Shown piece by piece: positions 39,490 through 47,539 of a DNA stretch of 53,060 nt. The stretch's first letter is position 1. Each line of letters begins with the position of its first letter. The position numbers and the translations under genes are program-made. The notes below the pieces were generated by a model, which did not search any database, was not told where the DNA came from, and worked only from the letters and a program-made list of their open reading frames with translations. The stretch comes from Acrocarpospora corrugata (GTDB lineage Bacteria; Actinomycetota; Actinomycetes; Streptosporangiales; Streptosporangiaceae): positions 1-53,060 of the forward strand of contig NZ_BLAD01000093.1 in NCBI RefSeq assembly GCF_009687845.1. The letters run 5' to 3'.

Positions 39490-40710
39490 GTGAGCGATCC
39501 ACATGCAGACAGCCGCAGGACGATGACCGCCGGATCCGTACGGGTGCTGACCGGCCTCCTGGAAGCCGGCCACCTGGCCTCGATGGACCAGCTGCCGGCC
39601 CTGGTCGCCGAGCAGGCCGCCCACGCCGGGATGACCGAGATCCTGATCTACATCGCCGACCTCCAGCAGACCGTGCTGCGACTCCTGCCCACGCCGGGCG
39701 AAGAACCCGACGAGAAGATCGCCGAATTCGGTGTCGACTCGACCCTGGCCGGCCGCTCCTTCCGCGAGACGCGCACCCTGAGCTGCGCCGACGCCGAACA
39801 GACCCACTGGTGGGTGCCGCTGCTGAACGGAACAGAACGTTTCGGGGTCCTGCGGGCCAGCGCGCCCCTCGCCATCGACGTCGCCCCGGGCGACCTGCGC
39901 GACCTGGCCGCGCTCGTCTCGCTGCTGATCGTCAGCAAGCGTTCGCACAGCGACATCTACGCCCGCCTGATCCGGACCCGCCCGATGAACGTCGCCGCCG
40001 AGATGCAGTGGAACCTGATGCCGCCGCTCAACTTCGCCAACCCCCAGGTGGTGATCGGCGCGGCGCTCGAACCGGCGTACGAGGTGGGTGGCGACGCCTT
40101 CGACTACGCCCTCGCCGGAGGATCCGTACATCTGGGGATATTTGATGCGATGGGTCATGACACGGCGGCCGGGCTGACCGCCAACCTGGCGGTGGCCGCC
40201 TGCCGCAACTTCCGCAGGCAGGGCGCCGACCTGGTGGCGACCAGTGAGGGAGCCGAGCGGGTGCTGATCGAGGAGTTCGGGCCGGGCACCCGGTATGTCA
40301 CCGCGATCCTGGCCGAGCTGCACCTGGAGTCGGGCCTGCTCACCTGGGTCAACCGGGGGCATCACCCGCCGGTGCTGATCCGCGGCGGCCGCTGGATCGG
40401 GATGCTGGCCTGCCCGCCTTCGCATCCGCTCGCCATGGATCTCGGCCTGCCGGTCACGCTGTGCCGCGAGCAACTGGAACCTGGCGACCGCCTGCTCCTC
40501 TACACCGACGGCATCCCCGAGGCGGGCAGCCCCCGTGGCCGCGAGTTCGGTCTGGCCCGCTTCGTCGAGTTCGTCATCCGGCACAACGCGGACGGCCTGC
40601 CCGTCGCGGAGACGCTCCGCCGCCTGATCCACAACGTTCTGGCCTACCACGACGGACAGCTGGAGGACGACGCCACAGTCCTGGTCATCGAGTGGCGGGG
40701 CCGGCCGTGA
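39490..40710 (+). CDS. PP2C-type SpoIIE/RsbU-like serine phosphatase
   Basis: A 406-residue phosphatase. Residues 1-165 form a GAF-like sensor domain (MTEILIYIADLQQTVLRLL, WWVPLLNGTERFGVLRAS). Residues 170-402 are the PPM/SpoIIE domain with metal-binding acids in VGGDAFDYA, FDAMGHD, LLLYTDGIPEA and DDATVLVIEW. Such enzymes dephosphorylate anti-anti-sigma (STAS) proteins in partner-switching stress pathways; no anti-sigma or STAS gene is nearby. GTG 39490 is chosen because GGGGGAG lies 6 nt upstream; an earlier GTG at 39442 has no such site. Its last 26 nt overlap the end of the convergent WYL gene. Confidence 0.9.
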   Translation: MSDPHADSRRTMTAGSVRVLTGLLEAGHLASMDQLPALVAEQAAHAGMTEILIYIADLQQTVLRLLPTPGEEPDEKIAEFGVDSTLAGRSFRETRTLSCADAEQTHWWVPLLNGTERFGVLRASAPLAIDVAPGDLRDLAALVSLLIVSKRSHSDIYARLIRTRPMNVAAEMQWNLMPPLNFANPQVVIGAALEPAYEVGGDAFDYALAGGSVHLGIFDAMGHDTAAGLTANLAVAACRNFRRQGADLVATSEGAERVLIEEFGPGTRYVTAILAELHLESGLLTWVNRGHHPPVLIRGGRWIGMLACPPSHPLAMDLGLPVTLCREQLEPGDRLLLYTDGIPEAGSPRGREFGLARFVEFVIRHNADGLPVAETLRRLIHNVLAYHDGQLEDDATVLVIEWRGRP

Positions 40711-41653
40711 CGGCCGCATAGCGGCCGGCCAGTTCGGCGCCGATCCTGGCCAGCTCGGCCTGTACGGATCGTGGCTCCACCACCTCGACCATCGCCCCCC
40801 AGCCTGCCAGGTTCCTGGCGACGTCCAGCGGAGTCGGCGACGCGAGCCGGACCCGGGCCCGCCCATCGTCGAGCTCACCCTCGACGTGGCAGTGCCGCCC
40901 GAACTGGTTCCGCAGCACCGGCACGAACCGGGCCTCGATGAGCACGATCGCCCACGTCCGCGACCGCTTCTCCTCGACCTCGCCGACGACCCGTTCCCAC
41001 GCGGCCGCGAGGGCGAAGTCGTCCGGCCGCTCGGCAGGCTCATCGGTCAGCTCGGCTTCGGCGATCCGGTCGACCCGGAAGGTCCGCTGCCCGCGTTCGG
41101 TCCCGGCGATCAGATACCAGATGTCGTCCTTGTCGACCAAGCCCCACGGGTCGACCAGGCGTTCGGTCCGCTCCCTGGCGCCGCTGGTGTAGGTCAGGCG
41201 TACCTTTCCGCGGCGGACCACGGCGGCCTGCAGCAGGTCGACGAGCCCGGGCCGGTCACGATCACGCTCACCCCAGCGGGTGGGATCGACCATGGTGGCG
41301 CCGGCCGCGGCCTCGGCGTCGGCCCGGAAGGTCTGCGGCAGCGCCCGGACGAGCTTGCGCAGCGCCGCCCTGGCCTCACCGGAGACGGCCGCGGCCGGGC
41401 CGACGAGCAGGAACAACGCCTGCGCCTCGGTCGCCGACAGACCACTGAGATCGGTACGGGCACCTCCGACCAGCGACCAGCCGCCGCCACGTCCTGGCTG
41501 CGGATACACCGCAATCCCGGCGGCGGACATCGCCTCCAGGTCGCGGCGGGCGGTGGCGACGGACACCTCCAGCTCCTCGGCCAGCTCGGCGGCGGTCACC
41601 CGCCCGCGGTTCTGCATGAGCAGCAGGGCGGCGACAAGACGGTCAGCGCGCAT
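40685..41653 (-). CDS. YafY-type regulator with WYL domain
   Basis: A 322-residue transcription factor. The N-terminal helix-turn-helix is RLVAALLLMQNRGRVTAAEL, VSVATARRDLEAMSAAGI, followed by PGRGGGWSLV, the usual wing of DeoR/YafY proteins. The WYL ligand domain is central (VRLTYTSGA, VDPWGLVDKDDIWYLIAG with W-Y-L, FRVDRIAEAEL), and a C-terminal WCX extension follows. ATG 41653 is chosen as the start of the conserved N-terminus. It is divergent from the glyoxalase-like gene, with a perfect 25-bp palindrome between them, and very probably controls that gene and itself. Its ligand is unknown. Confidence 0.92.
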   Translation of the reverse strand: MRADRLVAALLLMQNRGRVTAAELAEELEVSVATARRDLEAMSAAGIAVYPQPGRGGGWSLVGGARTDLSGLSATEAQALFLLVGPAAAVSGEARAALRKLVRALPQTFRADAEAAAGATMVDPTRWGERDRDRPGLVDLLQAAVVRRGKVRLTYTSGARERTERLVDPWGLVDKDDIWYLIAGTERGQRTFRVDRIAEAELTDEPAERPDDFALAAAWERVVGEVEEKRSRTWAIVLIEARFVPVLRNQFGRHCHVEGELDDGRARVRLASPTPLDVARNLAGWGAMVEVVEPRSVQAELARIGAELAGRYAAVTAGPATR

Positions 41654-41671
41654 GTGCCAAGTCTCCCTGGA

Positions 41672-41696
41672 AAAGTGCTCAGTTGATGAGCACTTT
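41672..41696. promoter_or_regulatory. Operator between the WYL regulator and glyoxalase genes
   Basis: AAAGTGCTCA (41672-41681), GTTGA, TGAGCACTTT (41687-41696) is a perfect 10-5-10 inverted repeat, 19 nt before the WYL start and 47 nt before the glyoxalase start. Confidence 0.75.
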
Positions 41697-41742
41697 AGGT
41701 CAGAGGATGGAACTGTCACTGACCGAAGAAAGGAACAGCGCG

Positions 41743-42144
41743 ATGCTGCGAGGACTCACCACCGTCAACTTCTTCGCCGACGACATCACCGCCGCCCGGC
41801 GCTGGTACACCGAACTGCTCGGCCTGGAGCCGTACTTCGCCCGCCCAGCCGAGGGCACACCCGTCTATATCGAGTTCCGCATCGGCGACTACCAGCACGA
41901 ACTCGGCATCATCGACAGCCGCTTCGCCCCGCCCGGCCGGTCCGGCGCGGGCGGCGCGATGATCTACTGGCACGTCGACGACCTGCAGGCCACCTTCGAC
42001 CACCTGCTGTCCATGGGCGCGGCCGAGCACCAGAAGCCGACCGAGCACGGCCCCGGCTTCGTCACCGCCTCCGTGGTCGACCCCTTCGGCAACATCCTCG
42101 GCGTCATGTACAACAAGCACTACCTGGAGGTCGTCGAATCGTGA
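41743..42144 (+). CDS. VOC/glyoxalase-superfamily protein
   Basis: A 133-residue protein of the vicinal-oxygen-chelate fold. Two beta-alpha-beta-beta-beta modules are visible: GLTTVNFFADDITAARRWYT and YIEFRIGDYQHELGIIDS, then AMIYWHVDDLQATFDHLLSM and VTASVVDPFGNILGVMYN. The D-P-x-G-N signature near the end is typical. Metal ligands of true glyoxalase I are not all evident, so it may be a dioxygenase-like, resistance or binding protein. ATG 41743 follows AAGGA at 8 nt; ATG 41707 is in frame but lacks a site. It shares an operator with the divergent WYL gene. Confidence 0.88.
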   Translation: MLRGLTTVNFFADDITAARRWYTELLGLEPYFARPAEGTPVYIEFRIGDYQHELGIIDSRFAPPGRSGAGGAMIYWHVDDLQATFDHLLSMGAAEHQKPTEHGPGFVTASVVDPFGNILGVMYNKHYLEVVES

Positions 42145-42248
42145 ACACCTTCTTCGCGAGCACCGTCACCGACTGGCGGGCCTGGCTGGCCCAGAACATC
42201 CGGGCCAACCACCCCGGAACCCGGGAGGCACGCGCAGCCGGGCGCTAA
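42141..42248 (+). pseudogene. N-terminal stub of a YdeI-type protein
   Basis: A 35-codon frame whose GTG overlaps the glyoxalase stop (GTGA). It begins VNTFFASTVTDWRAWLAQN, which matches the start of YdeI/OmpD-associated (YjbR-like) proteins (typically FF....EWRAWLA.HH), then runs into an unrelated basic end and stop. A full protein has about 190 residues, so this is a truncated remnant; the deletion joins it to the end of the convergent lysE gene. Confidence 0.55.
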
Positions 42249-42859
42249 CCCTGGTTGGTCAGCAGCAACCAGGCGCCGATGCCGATCATGGCGGCGCCGG
42301 ACAGGCGGCCGATCAGGCGGGCGGCGGCGGGGCGCCCGTGCAGGAGGGTTCGGGTCAGCTGGCCGACGCCGGCGTAGAACAGGCCGCAGGTGGCCATGAA
42401 CGCCAGGCCCAGCACGCCGATCTGGGCGGCGATCGGCCAGGCGGCGCGCGGGTCGGTGAACTGGGGGAGCAGGGCCAGGAAGATCAGCAGCCCTTTGGGG
42501 TTGAGGCCGCTGACGCCGACCCCGCGCAGGAAGATGTTCCAGTCGGTGCCGGCCGGGTCTTCGGCCGTGGCGGCGGGTACGGCGAGGCGGGCGAAGGTCG
42601 TCACGCCGTGCCAGATCAGATAGAGCCCCCCGATCAACGTGAGACCGGTCAGGACGGCCGGATTCGCGGCGACCAGCGCGCCGACGCCGGCCGCGACGAC
42701 GAGGGTGACCGCGGCGTACCCGGCGACCAGCCCGCTCACCGCCGGATACACCGACCGGCCGCGCAGCCCCGCGCTGATGGTGAACGCCCAGTCGGCGCCC
42801 GGCACCACGATGAGCAGGAGGGCGACCACCCAGAAGGCGAGTACGGAACTGACGGCCAT
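42245..42859 (-). CDS. LysE/RhtB-family amino-acid exporter
   Basis: A 204-residue exporter with six membrane segments. It opens VLAFWVVALLLIVVPGADWAFTI, with the LysE/RhtB motif V-P-G-x-(D/N) in helix 1. VSGLVAGYAAVTLVVAAGVG, the G-Y-L-I-W-G-like YLIWHGVTTF and FLRGVGVSGLNPKGLLIFLALLPQF with the N-P-K-x2-L-F signature follow. It should export an amino acid or derivative such as lysine, threonine, homoserine or leucine. ATG 42859 is set by the first helix. It is divergent from an Lrp/AsnC regulator, the usual control partner (compare LysE-LysG and BrnFE-Lrp). Confidence 0.92.
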   Translation of the reverse strand: MAVSSVLAFWVVALLLIVVPGADWAFTISAGLRGRSVYPAVSGLVAGYAAVTLVVAAGVGALVAANPAVLTGLTLIGGLYLIWHGVTTFARLAVPAATAEDPAGTDWNIFLRGVGVSGLNPKGLLIFLALLPQFTDPRAAWPIAAQIGVLGLAFMATCGLFYAGVGQLTRTLLHGRPAAARLIGRLSGAAMIGIGAWLLLTNQG

Positions 42860-42925
42860 GAACGGAACAATAGGGTCGATCAGCCCAAAAGTGCTTCCAA
42901 CTTTCACCCCGCCAGAGCGCCAGGA

Positions 42926-42940
42926 TGGAAGAATCTTCCA
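42926..42940 (+). promoter_or_regulatory. Lrp operator at the start of the lrp gene
   Basis: TGGAAGA-A-TCTTCCA is a perfect 15-bp palindrome ending one nucleotide before the ATG at 42942. A partial copy (GCTTCCA) lies at 42892, towards lysE. It fits an Lrp/AsnC dimer that represses its own gene and controls lysE. Confidence 0.6.
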
Positions 42941-42941
42941 C

Positions 42942-43394
42942 ATGGACTCGATCGACCGGAAGATTCTTGCTGTCCTCCAGGAGGACGGCCGCCTGACCAT
43001 CACCGAACTGGCGGCGCGGGTGGGCCTGAGCGTCTCGCCGTGCCACCGCCGCCTGCGGGAACTGGAGCGCAACGGGACGATCCGCGGCTACCGGGCGATC
43101 GTGGACGCCACGGCGGTCGGCCTGACCTTCCAGGCGCTGGTGTTCGTCACCATGCGCCAGGAGGACCGCGAGACGCTGCTGGGGTTCGAGGAGCAGGTGG
43201 CCCGGGTGCCGGAGGTGGTCCAGGCGCAGCGGCTGTTCGGCGATCCGGACTACCTGCTTCGCATCGTCACCGCCGATCTCACCGCCTACCAGGAACTGGA
43301 GGACGACGTCCTGTCCGCGCTGCCGGGCGTGCAGCGGCTGAACTCCACCCTGGTGATGAAACACGTGGTGCACGACCGGCCGCTGCCCACCTGA
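42942..43394 (+). CDS. Lrp/AsnC-family transcriptional regulator
   Basis: A 150-residue Lrp/AsnC protein. The N-terminal helix-turn-helix is DRKILAVLQEDGRLTITELA, ARVGLSVSPCHRRLRELERNGTI. The C-terminal RAM (ligand) domain has VFVTMRQEDRETL, VQAQRLFGDPDYLLRIVTAD and the final strand. It senses an amino acid and controls the divergent lysE. The ATG follows a palindrome directly, leaving no room for a normal ribosome site, so translation may be leaderless or use an unusual leader. Confidence 0.92.
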   Translation: MDSIDRKILAVLQEDGRLTITELAARVGLSVSPCHRRLRELERNGTIRGYRAIVDATAVGLTFQALVFVTMRQEDRETLLGFEEQVARVPEVVQAQRLFGDPDYLLRIVTADLTAYQELEDDVLSALPGVQRLNSTLVMKHVVHDRPLPT

Positions 43395-43458
43395 ACCATG
43401 TCCGATATGTCCGGTAACGTGAATAGGAACCGGCTCGCTCACCGGAGGGAGTATCCCG

Positions 43459-44001
43459 ATGGCTGTGCAGACCGACCACGTCGCCGACGTCGCGTACGAG
43501 GTCCATCGGCTGATCGTCGACACGGGCGCGTCGTTCGACGAGTTCCGGGAGAGATACGAACGCGCGGTCCCGGCCCTGGACACGGCGCTGTTCGAGCGGC
43601 TGATGCGGGACGAGGCCGACTGGGGGACCGTGCTCGGCGCCACCGCCGCGAATGCCCCGCATGGCTTCATCATCTACTGGAGCTTCGACAACACCGCCCT
43701 GCTCCGCCTGGCCGGCGACCGCTGGCGCAGCGTGCAGTACCTGATGGGCAACCACACGATCGCCGAGCGCATGTTCCGCCACGACCCGGCCGTCATGCTC
43801 TACGCGCCGCTGCGCACCACGATCTGCGAGGACGGGGACGGGGTTACCCGTTTCATCATCGACCAGCCCAGCACCCACTTCGGCGGCTTCGGCCGCGCCG
43901 AGATCTCCGCCGTCGGGGTCGAACTGGACCGGGAGGTCGCCGCGCTGCTGGAATACCTGGGCACGCCCGTGCCCGAACAGCTCACCTCCAGCACCTGCTG
44001 A
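43459..44001 (+). CDS. DUF302-domain protein
   Basis: A 180-residue soluble protein with a DUF302-like core. The recognisable part is VHRLIVDTGASFDEFRERYE at the start, FIIYWSFDNTALLRLAGDRW in the middle, then YLMGNHTIAERMFRHDPAVM and LYAPLRTTICED. These match the DUF302/TT1751 pattern of actinomycete proteins that include YLVGNPLTA..M...... Function is unknown. GGAGGGAGT lies 8 nt before ATG 43459. It stands alone. The C-terminus ends in Cys. Confidence 0.82.
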   Translation: MAVQTDHVADVAYEVHRLIVDTGASFDEFRERYERAVPALDTALFERLMRDEADWGTVLGATAANAPHGFIIYWSFDNTALLRLAGDRWRSVQYLMGNHTIAERMFRHDPAVMLYAPLRTTICEDGDGVTRFIIDQPSTHFGGFGRAEISAVGVELDREVAALLEYLGTPVPEQLTSSTC

Positions 44002-44043
44002 ATGAGTAGCCGGGTACTCATGTGCCGCACCGATGGGAGATAG

Positions 44044-44068
44044 ATCCTCTAGAAGACTTCTGGAGGAT
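44044..44068 (+). promoter_or_regulatory. 25-nt hairpin covering the ribosome site of the collagen-like gene
   Basis: ATCCTC (44044-44049) T AGAAG A CTTCT G GAGGAT (44063-44068): arms of 6 and 5 bp separated by a T-G pair fold on a single central base as DNA, or with a short loop as RNA. The right arm contains the GGAGG ribosome site for ATG 44071, so an RNA hairpin would hide it. Confidence 0.5.
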
Positions 44069-44070
44069 AA

Positions 44071-44634
44071 ATGCCATCAAAGATGACTCTGGGTGTGCTG
44101 GCCGCCACGACCACCCTCATTCTCGGCGGCGGAGCCGCGTACGCGGCAGTGGTGGCCGGCGAGTTCCACGGCTGCGTCGGCAAGCTGACCGGGAGCCTGC
44201 GGATGATCGACCCCGCCAGGAACCAGCGCTGCCTGGCCCTGGAGAACCCGATCACCTGGAATCAGTCCGGCCCGGCGGGCGCCCAGGGTCCGACCGGCCC
44301 GGCGGGTCCCGAGGGGCCGCGGGGCCCGGCCGGTGCGGCGGCGGGCGTGCCCGTCGTACGGAAGGGCGAAACGGTGCGGATCGAACCGAGCGACACCGGC
44401 CACACCGGTGACGCGGTGGCCCGCTGCAAGCCCGGCGAGGTCGCCACCGGTGGCGGTTTCAACGGAGTCGTCGCGACCGAGTGGGTCTTCAACATGTCCT
44501 CCCCGGCCATCTCCCACGACGGCGGCCAGCGCGTCGCGTCCGAGGGAGACCAGGCCGACGCGTGGTGGATCACCGCCAGGCCGCTGTACACCTCATCCGA
44601 AATCCACGCGTACGTCATCTGCGTGAAGGTCTGA
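44071..44634 (+). CDS. Secreted collagen-like (Gly-X-Y) protein
   Basis: A 187-residue exported protein. The signal peptide is MPSKMTLGVLAATTTLILGGG to AYA (cleavage near residue 25). The next part (VVAGEFHGCVGKLTGSLRMI) is an actinomycete motif that often precedes collagen stretches. Residues 67-90 are Gly-X-Y triplets (GPAGAQGPTGPAGPEGPRGP). The C-terminal domain has cysteines near 120 and 185 and resembles small beta-rich secreted domains. The triplet run is short, so a long collagen helix is unlikely; trimerisation through it is possible. The ribosome site GGAGG at 44062-44066 lies in a hairpin. A terminator follows. Confidence 0.85.
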   Translation: MPSKMTLGVLAATTTLILGGGAAYAAVVAGEFHGCVGKLTGSLRMIDPARNQRCLALENPITWNQSGPAGAQGPTGPAGPEGPRGPAGAAAGVPVVRKGETVRIEPSDTGHTGDAVARCKPGEVATGGGFNGVVATEWVFNMSSPAISHDGGQRVASEGDQADAWWITARPLYTSSEIHAYVICVKV

Positions 44635-44641
44635 ACCTGAC

Positions 44642-44665
44642 GGCCCCGGACGGAAGTCCGGGGCC
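44642..44665. terminator. Bidirectional terminator
   Basis: GGCCCCGGAC (44642-44651), GGAA loop, GTCCGGGGCC (44656-44665): a perfect 10-4-10 hairpin between the convergent collagen-like gene and the sigma-operon membrane gene. Confidence 0.8.
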
Positions 44666-44675
44666 GGCCCCTGTT

Positions 44676-45872
44676 TCAGATCGAGCCGGGCGGCCCGGGG
44701 AGGACCAGGTCGAAGGTGCCCTGGGCCGAATAGGTGGCGGGTAGTTTGCGCGCCTTGCCGGTCTGCACATCCACCGCATAGGAGGTGATCGTCTGGTACG
44801 GCGGATCCTCTGAGGGCCCGATGTCGTCGTTGGGAACGTCCGGCCCCGGTTTCGTACACGCCGGGAGGGGCATCGCGACAGCGGTGATCTCAGTCGGGCT
44901 CAGCCAGCCGCGCAGGAAGACTCTGTGGGTATTCATCGGCACGCCCCGCAGGGCGACCTTGCGCAGAACCTTCCCGGTCGTCACGTCGAACTGGACCAGC
45001 GGCGCCGGCACGCAACTGTCGGTCATCGTGAGCCGGTTCTCCAGCGCCGCGATCATCGTCCGGCCGGGCGCCGGCGGACCCAGAAGATAGCTCCCGCGGA
45101 TGTCGACCGTGGAGCTGTTGCCCGCGGTGGCGGTCGTCCACAGCCGGGTCATCGTCCGCAGCCGCGACTTCGGCGAGTAGTCCATCAAGGTGATGGCGCT
45201 GCCGTCCGCGGACAGGCCCACCGGGACCCAGCCGTTGGGCAGCGGGCGTGTCATCTGCTCCCGCAGGTCGATGAGCATGGCCGGGTCGTCCAGGGCGGGC
45301 TTCTTGGTGAAGGCCAGGAATCGGCCGTCGTCGGACAGCAGCAGGCGCGGGACCGAGCCCAGCCAGGCCGGCGGAATCCTGACCGGCGCCACCGTCTCCG
45401 CCCCGGAGGCCAGATCCCTGACCTGGAAGGTCCGCGATTTCGTCAGATAGTAGGCGATCTTGCGCCCGTCCGTGGTGATGGCCACCGTGCCGTTCCCCGC
45501 CGCCGCGCTGAGGTGGTAGGTCTGCCCGTCCTGCGTGACCACCCGCCACCGCCCGTCCCGGCAGTCGTCCGGGGTCTTCCCGCTGACCGGATGGCAGAAG
45601 GTCCGGTACGCGTGACTCAACGGCCCGACCCCCTTCGCGGGTAACTCGGACACCTTCTCCGGCTTGTTCGGCGCGGCGGGCCGCTCGGTCTCGACCGGCA
45701 GCAGCCGGACCGTCGCCGTCGCGCCGACCACCACGACGACGACCGTGGCCGCCGCGATGAGCGCGGCGCTGGTCCGGCGCCGGCGTTCGTGCATTCTGAG
45801 CGCCTCCTCGGCGAGATCCACCCGAGGGGCCTCACCCGCGATGTCATCGAGTACCCCCCGCAGCCAGGTCAT
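44676..45872 (-). CDS. Membrane-anchored protein, sigma-factor partner
   Basis: A 398-residue protein with a short cytosolic N-terminus (1-36: LDDIAGEAPRVDLAEEALRM), one membrane helix (AALIAAATVVVVVVGATATV, about 37-56) and an extracytoplasmic part rich in beta strands with WD40/TolB-like repeats (LSDDGRFLAFTKK, LSADGSAITLMD). Its ATG overlaps the stop of the SigE-family sigma gene (ATGA). In this common actinomycete pair the membrane protein is thought to restrain the sigma factor through its N-terminus and to sense outside conditions. No classical zinc anti-sigma motif (HxxxCxxC) is present, so its anti-sigma action is inferred from position. Confidence 0.82.
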   Translation of the reverse strand: MTWLRGVLDDIAGEAPRVDLAEEALRMHERRRRTSAALIAAATVVVVVVGATATVRLLPVETERPAAPNKPEKVSELPAKGVGPLSHAYRTFCHPVSGKTPDDCRDGRWRVVTQDGQTYHLSAAAGNGTVAITTDGRKIAYYLTKSRTFQVRDLASGAETVAPVRIPPAWLGSVPRLLLSDDGRFLAFTKKPALDDPAMLIDLREQMTRPLPNGWVPVGLSADGSAITLMDYSPKSRLRTMTRLWTTATAGNSSTVDIRGSYLLGPPAPGRTMIAALENRLTMTDSCVPAPLVQFDVTTGKVLRKVALRGVPMNTHRVFLRGWLSPTEITAVAMPLPACTKPGPDVPNDDIGPSEDPPYQTITSYAVDVQTGKARKLPATYSAQGTFDLVLPGPPGSI

Positions 45873-46405
45873 CGGCGTGCCTCCTCAATCTCGGTCCGGC
45901 TCTCCAGCTCGGCGAACTTGGGCGCCAACTCGGGGGCGAGTTCGCGCAGCCGCGCGAGCGCGTCGTGGGTCTGGCTCTTGACCGTTCCCAGGGAGCAGCC
46001 GAGCAGGTCGGCGGTCTCCCGTTCGGTACGGTCCTCGTAGAAGCGCAGGACGATCACCGCGCGTTGCCGGGGCGCGAGCCGCATCAGCGCCTGCCGTACG
46101 ACGATCCGCGCGACGGTGCGATCCTCGACCCAGTACGTGCCGTCCTGAGGCGGGTCCGCGCTCGGTAACTCGCCCGTCCTCAGCCGTCGCCGCCAGGAGA
46201 TGTGCTGGTTGAGCAGCGCCTTCCGCGCGTACGCCTCCGGGTGGTCCAGCCGGACCACCTTCGGCCATCGCCCGACCAGCCTGGCCAGGACGCTCTGCAG
46301 CAGGTCCTCGGCCAGGTGGGCATCGCCCGTGAGCAGGTAGGCCGTACGCATCAGCGACTGCTGATGCTTGTCCACGAACTCACGAAAGCTGTCATTGCGA
46401 TTCAC
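45869..46405 (-). CDS. SigE-family ECF sigma factor
   Basis: A 178-residue extracytoplasmic-function sigma factor of the SigE-like group common in streptomycetes. Region 2 reads FREFVDKHQQSLMRTAYLLT, AEDLLQSVLARL and ...PEAYARKAL. Region 4 has LAPRQRAVIVLRFYEDRTERE and ADLLGCSLGTVKSQTHDALA. GTG 46405 follows GGAGA at 6 nt. The stop overlaps the next gene's start by 4 nt. The 46406-46611 gap holds a GGGACC-N6-GGTCCC dyad at 46469-46486 and otherwise nothing I can support. Confidence 0.92.
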   Translation of the reverse strand: MNRNDSFREFVDKHQQSLMRTAYLLTGDAHLAEDLLQSVLARLVGRWPKVVRLDHPEAYARKALLNQHISWRRRLRTGELPSADPPQDGTYWVEDRTVARIVVRQALMRLAPRQRAVIVLRFYEDRTERETADLLGCSLGTVKSQTHDALARLRELAPELAPKFAELESRTEIEEARR

Positions 46406-46611
46406 CCTGTCTCCTCTCGCCCGTTACAACGCCGCAGGCGAGCAGAAGGGTTGGGTTGGCCCGACAGCGGGACCTTTGCCGGTCCCTGCCCTGCTGCGGG
46501 GTTTGCCTGATCCGCGCTGAAGGGCAGTCACATGATGAGTTGTCGATCGACCTTCCGAAAGGCGCTGGACGACGCCGCATTCCCCCGTATTCACGCCGCG
46601 GGAGGACGCCG

Positions 46612-47038
46612 ATGAGCCAAGTGTGGGTCATTTGGGTCGGGGGCTGCTGGGGGGGACTACTCGTGATGGCCTTCGCCTTGATCGGGGAAACGGTGACGCC
46701 GAAGCGGTTCGCCGGTATTTTCGCCGCCGCTCCCGCTGTGGCCATCGCCGGGATGACCGTCACGGTGCTGCACGACGGCGACCGTGTTCCTGGCCTTTCC
46801 CGCCATCCTGGCCGCCACGCTGACCCTCATCGAGAAGGAGGAGCACCGGCGTGGTCCGGCCGCCCAGGACGCCCGGGGCGCGATGCTGGGCGCGGCGGGG
46901 ATGATCGCCTTCGCCGGGTGCGTCTGGGCGCTGGCCGGCCGACTGCCCGCTCCGCTCGTCCTGGCGATCGCCGGCACGGCGTGGACGATCATCGCCGCCG
47001 CGTTGTATCTGGCAGTCGGCACTCGTGGCCGAGGCTGA
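46612..47038 (+). pseudogene. DUF3147-like membrane protein broken by a frameshift
   Basis: ATG 46612 (after GGGAGGACG) starts a membrane protein, VWVIWVGGCWGGLLVMAFAL, GETVTPKRFAGIFAAAPAVA, GMTVTVLHDGD, as in DUF3147 proteins. Near 46775-46785 the continuing hydrophobic sequence is in another frame: VFLAFPAILAATLTLIEKEE, GAMLGAAGMIAFAGCVWALA, LVLAIAGTAWTIIAAALYLAV. Either a one-base change broke one gene, or parts of two paralogous copies were joined by deletion. A programmed frameshift is not excluded but no slippery run is obvious. Confidence 0.6.
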
Positions 47039-47050
47039 CCCGGTTTCGGG

Positions 47051-47512
47051 TCAGGCCTGCTTGCGGCCGCGAGCCGCGCCGGCCCTCGGCCTGGTGGGTG
47101 CCCGCTTCGGGGCCGGCCTGGCCATCTTGGCGTCGGCCGCCTGGGCCCTGGCCGTCTTGGCGGCGGCGGCTCGGGCCGGCTTCGCGTCGGCGGCCGGGGT
47201 CGGCTTGGTGGTCTTGACGGCGGCTCTGGCGTGGGATGCGACCATCGTTCCAATCCCGATCGCGGCCGCGATGGGCCATTCGATCACGCCGAGGACGGCG
47301 AGCGCGCCCAGTCCGCCGTAGTAGACGATCCGCTCCGACGTGGGCATCATCGACTTCGCCGTACGCATCGCCTGCTGGGCCTCCGCCTTGCCCGGGTGCG
47401 GCAGCTGCATGTGCGGCCGGTGCACCTGAAGGCTCATCATCGGCAGGTTCACCTCGAACAGGTCGTCCTGGGACTGCTTGTCCAAGGTCTTCTTGGTTTC
47501 GGTGACAGTCAT
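47051..47512 (-). CDS. Small protein with a basic, Ala/Lys/Pro-rich tail
   Basis: A 153-residue protein. The N-terminus (1-60) is soluble, then comes one membrane segment or hydrophobic helix pair (YYGGLGALAVLGVIEWPIAAAIGIGTMVAS, about 65-93). The C-terminal 60 residues are Lys/Arg/Ala/Pro-rich with repeated AK-x-AR motifs (KPARAAAAKTARAQAADAK), like histone-H1-type nucleoid tails. It may tether DNA or polyanions to the membrane. ATG 47512 follows AAGGGA. No family is recognised with certainty. Upstream, 47513-47818, holds one hairpin and no other gene. Confidence 0.72.
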   Translation of the reverse strand: MTVTETKKTLDKQSQDDLFEVNLPMMSLQVHRPHMQLPHPGKAEAQQAMRTAKSMMPTSERIVYYGGLGALAVLGVIEWPIAAAIGIGTMVASHARAAVKTTKPTPAADAKPARAAAAKTARAQAADAKMARPAPKRAPTRPRAGAARGRKQA

Positions 47513-47539
47513 AGATCCCTTCCTCCCCCATCTATTCAG

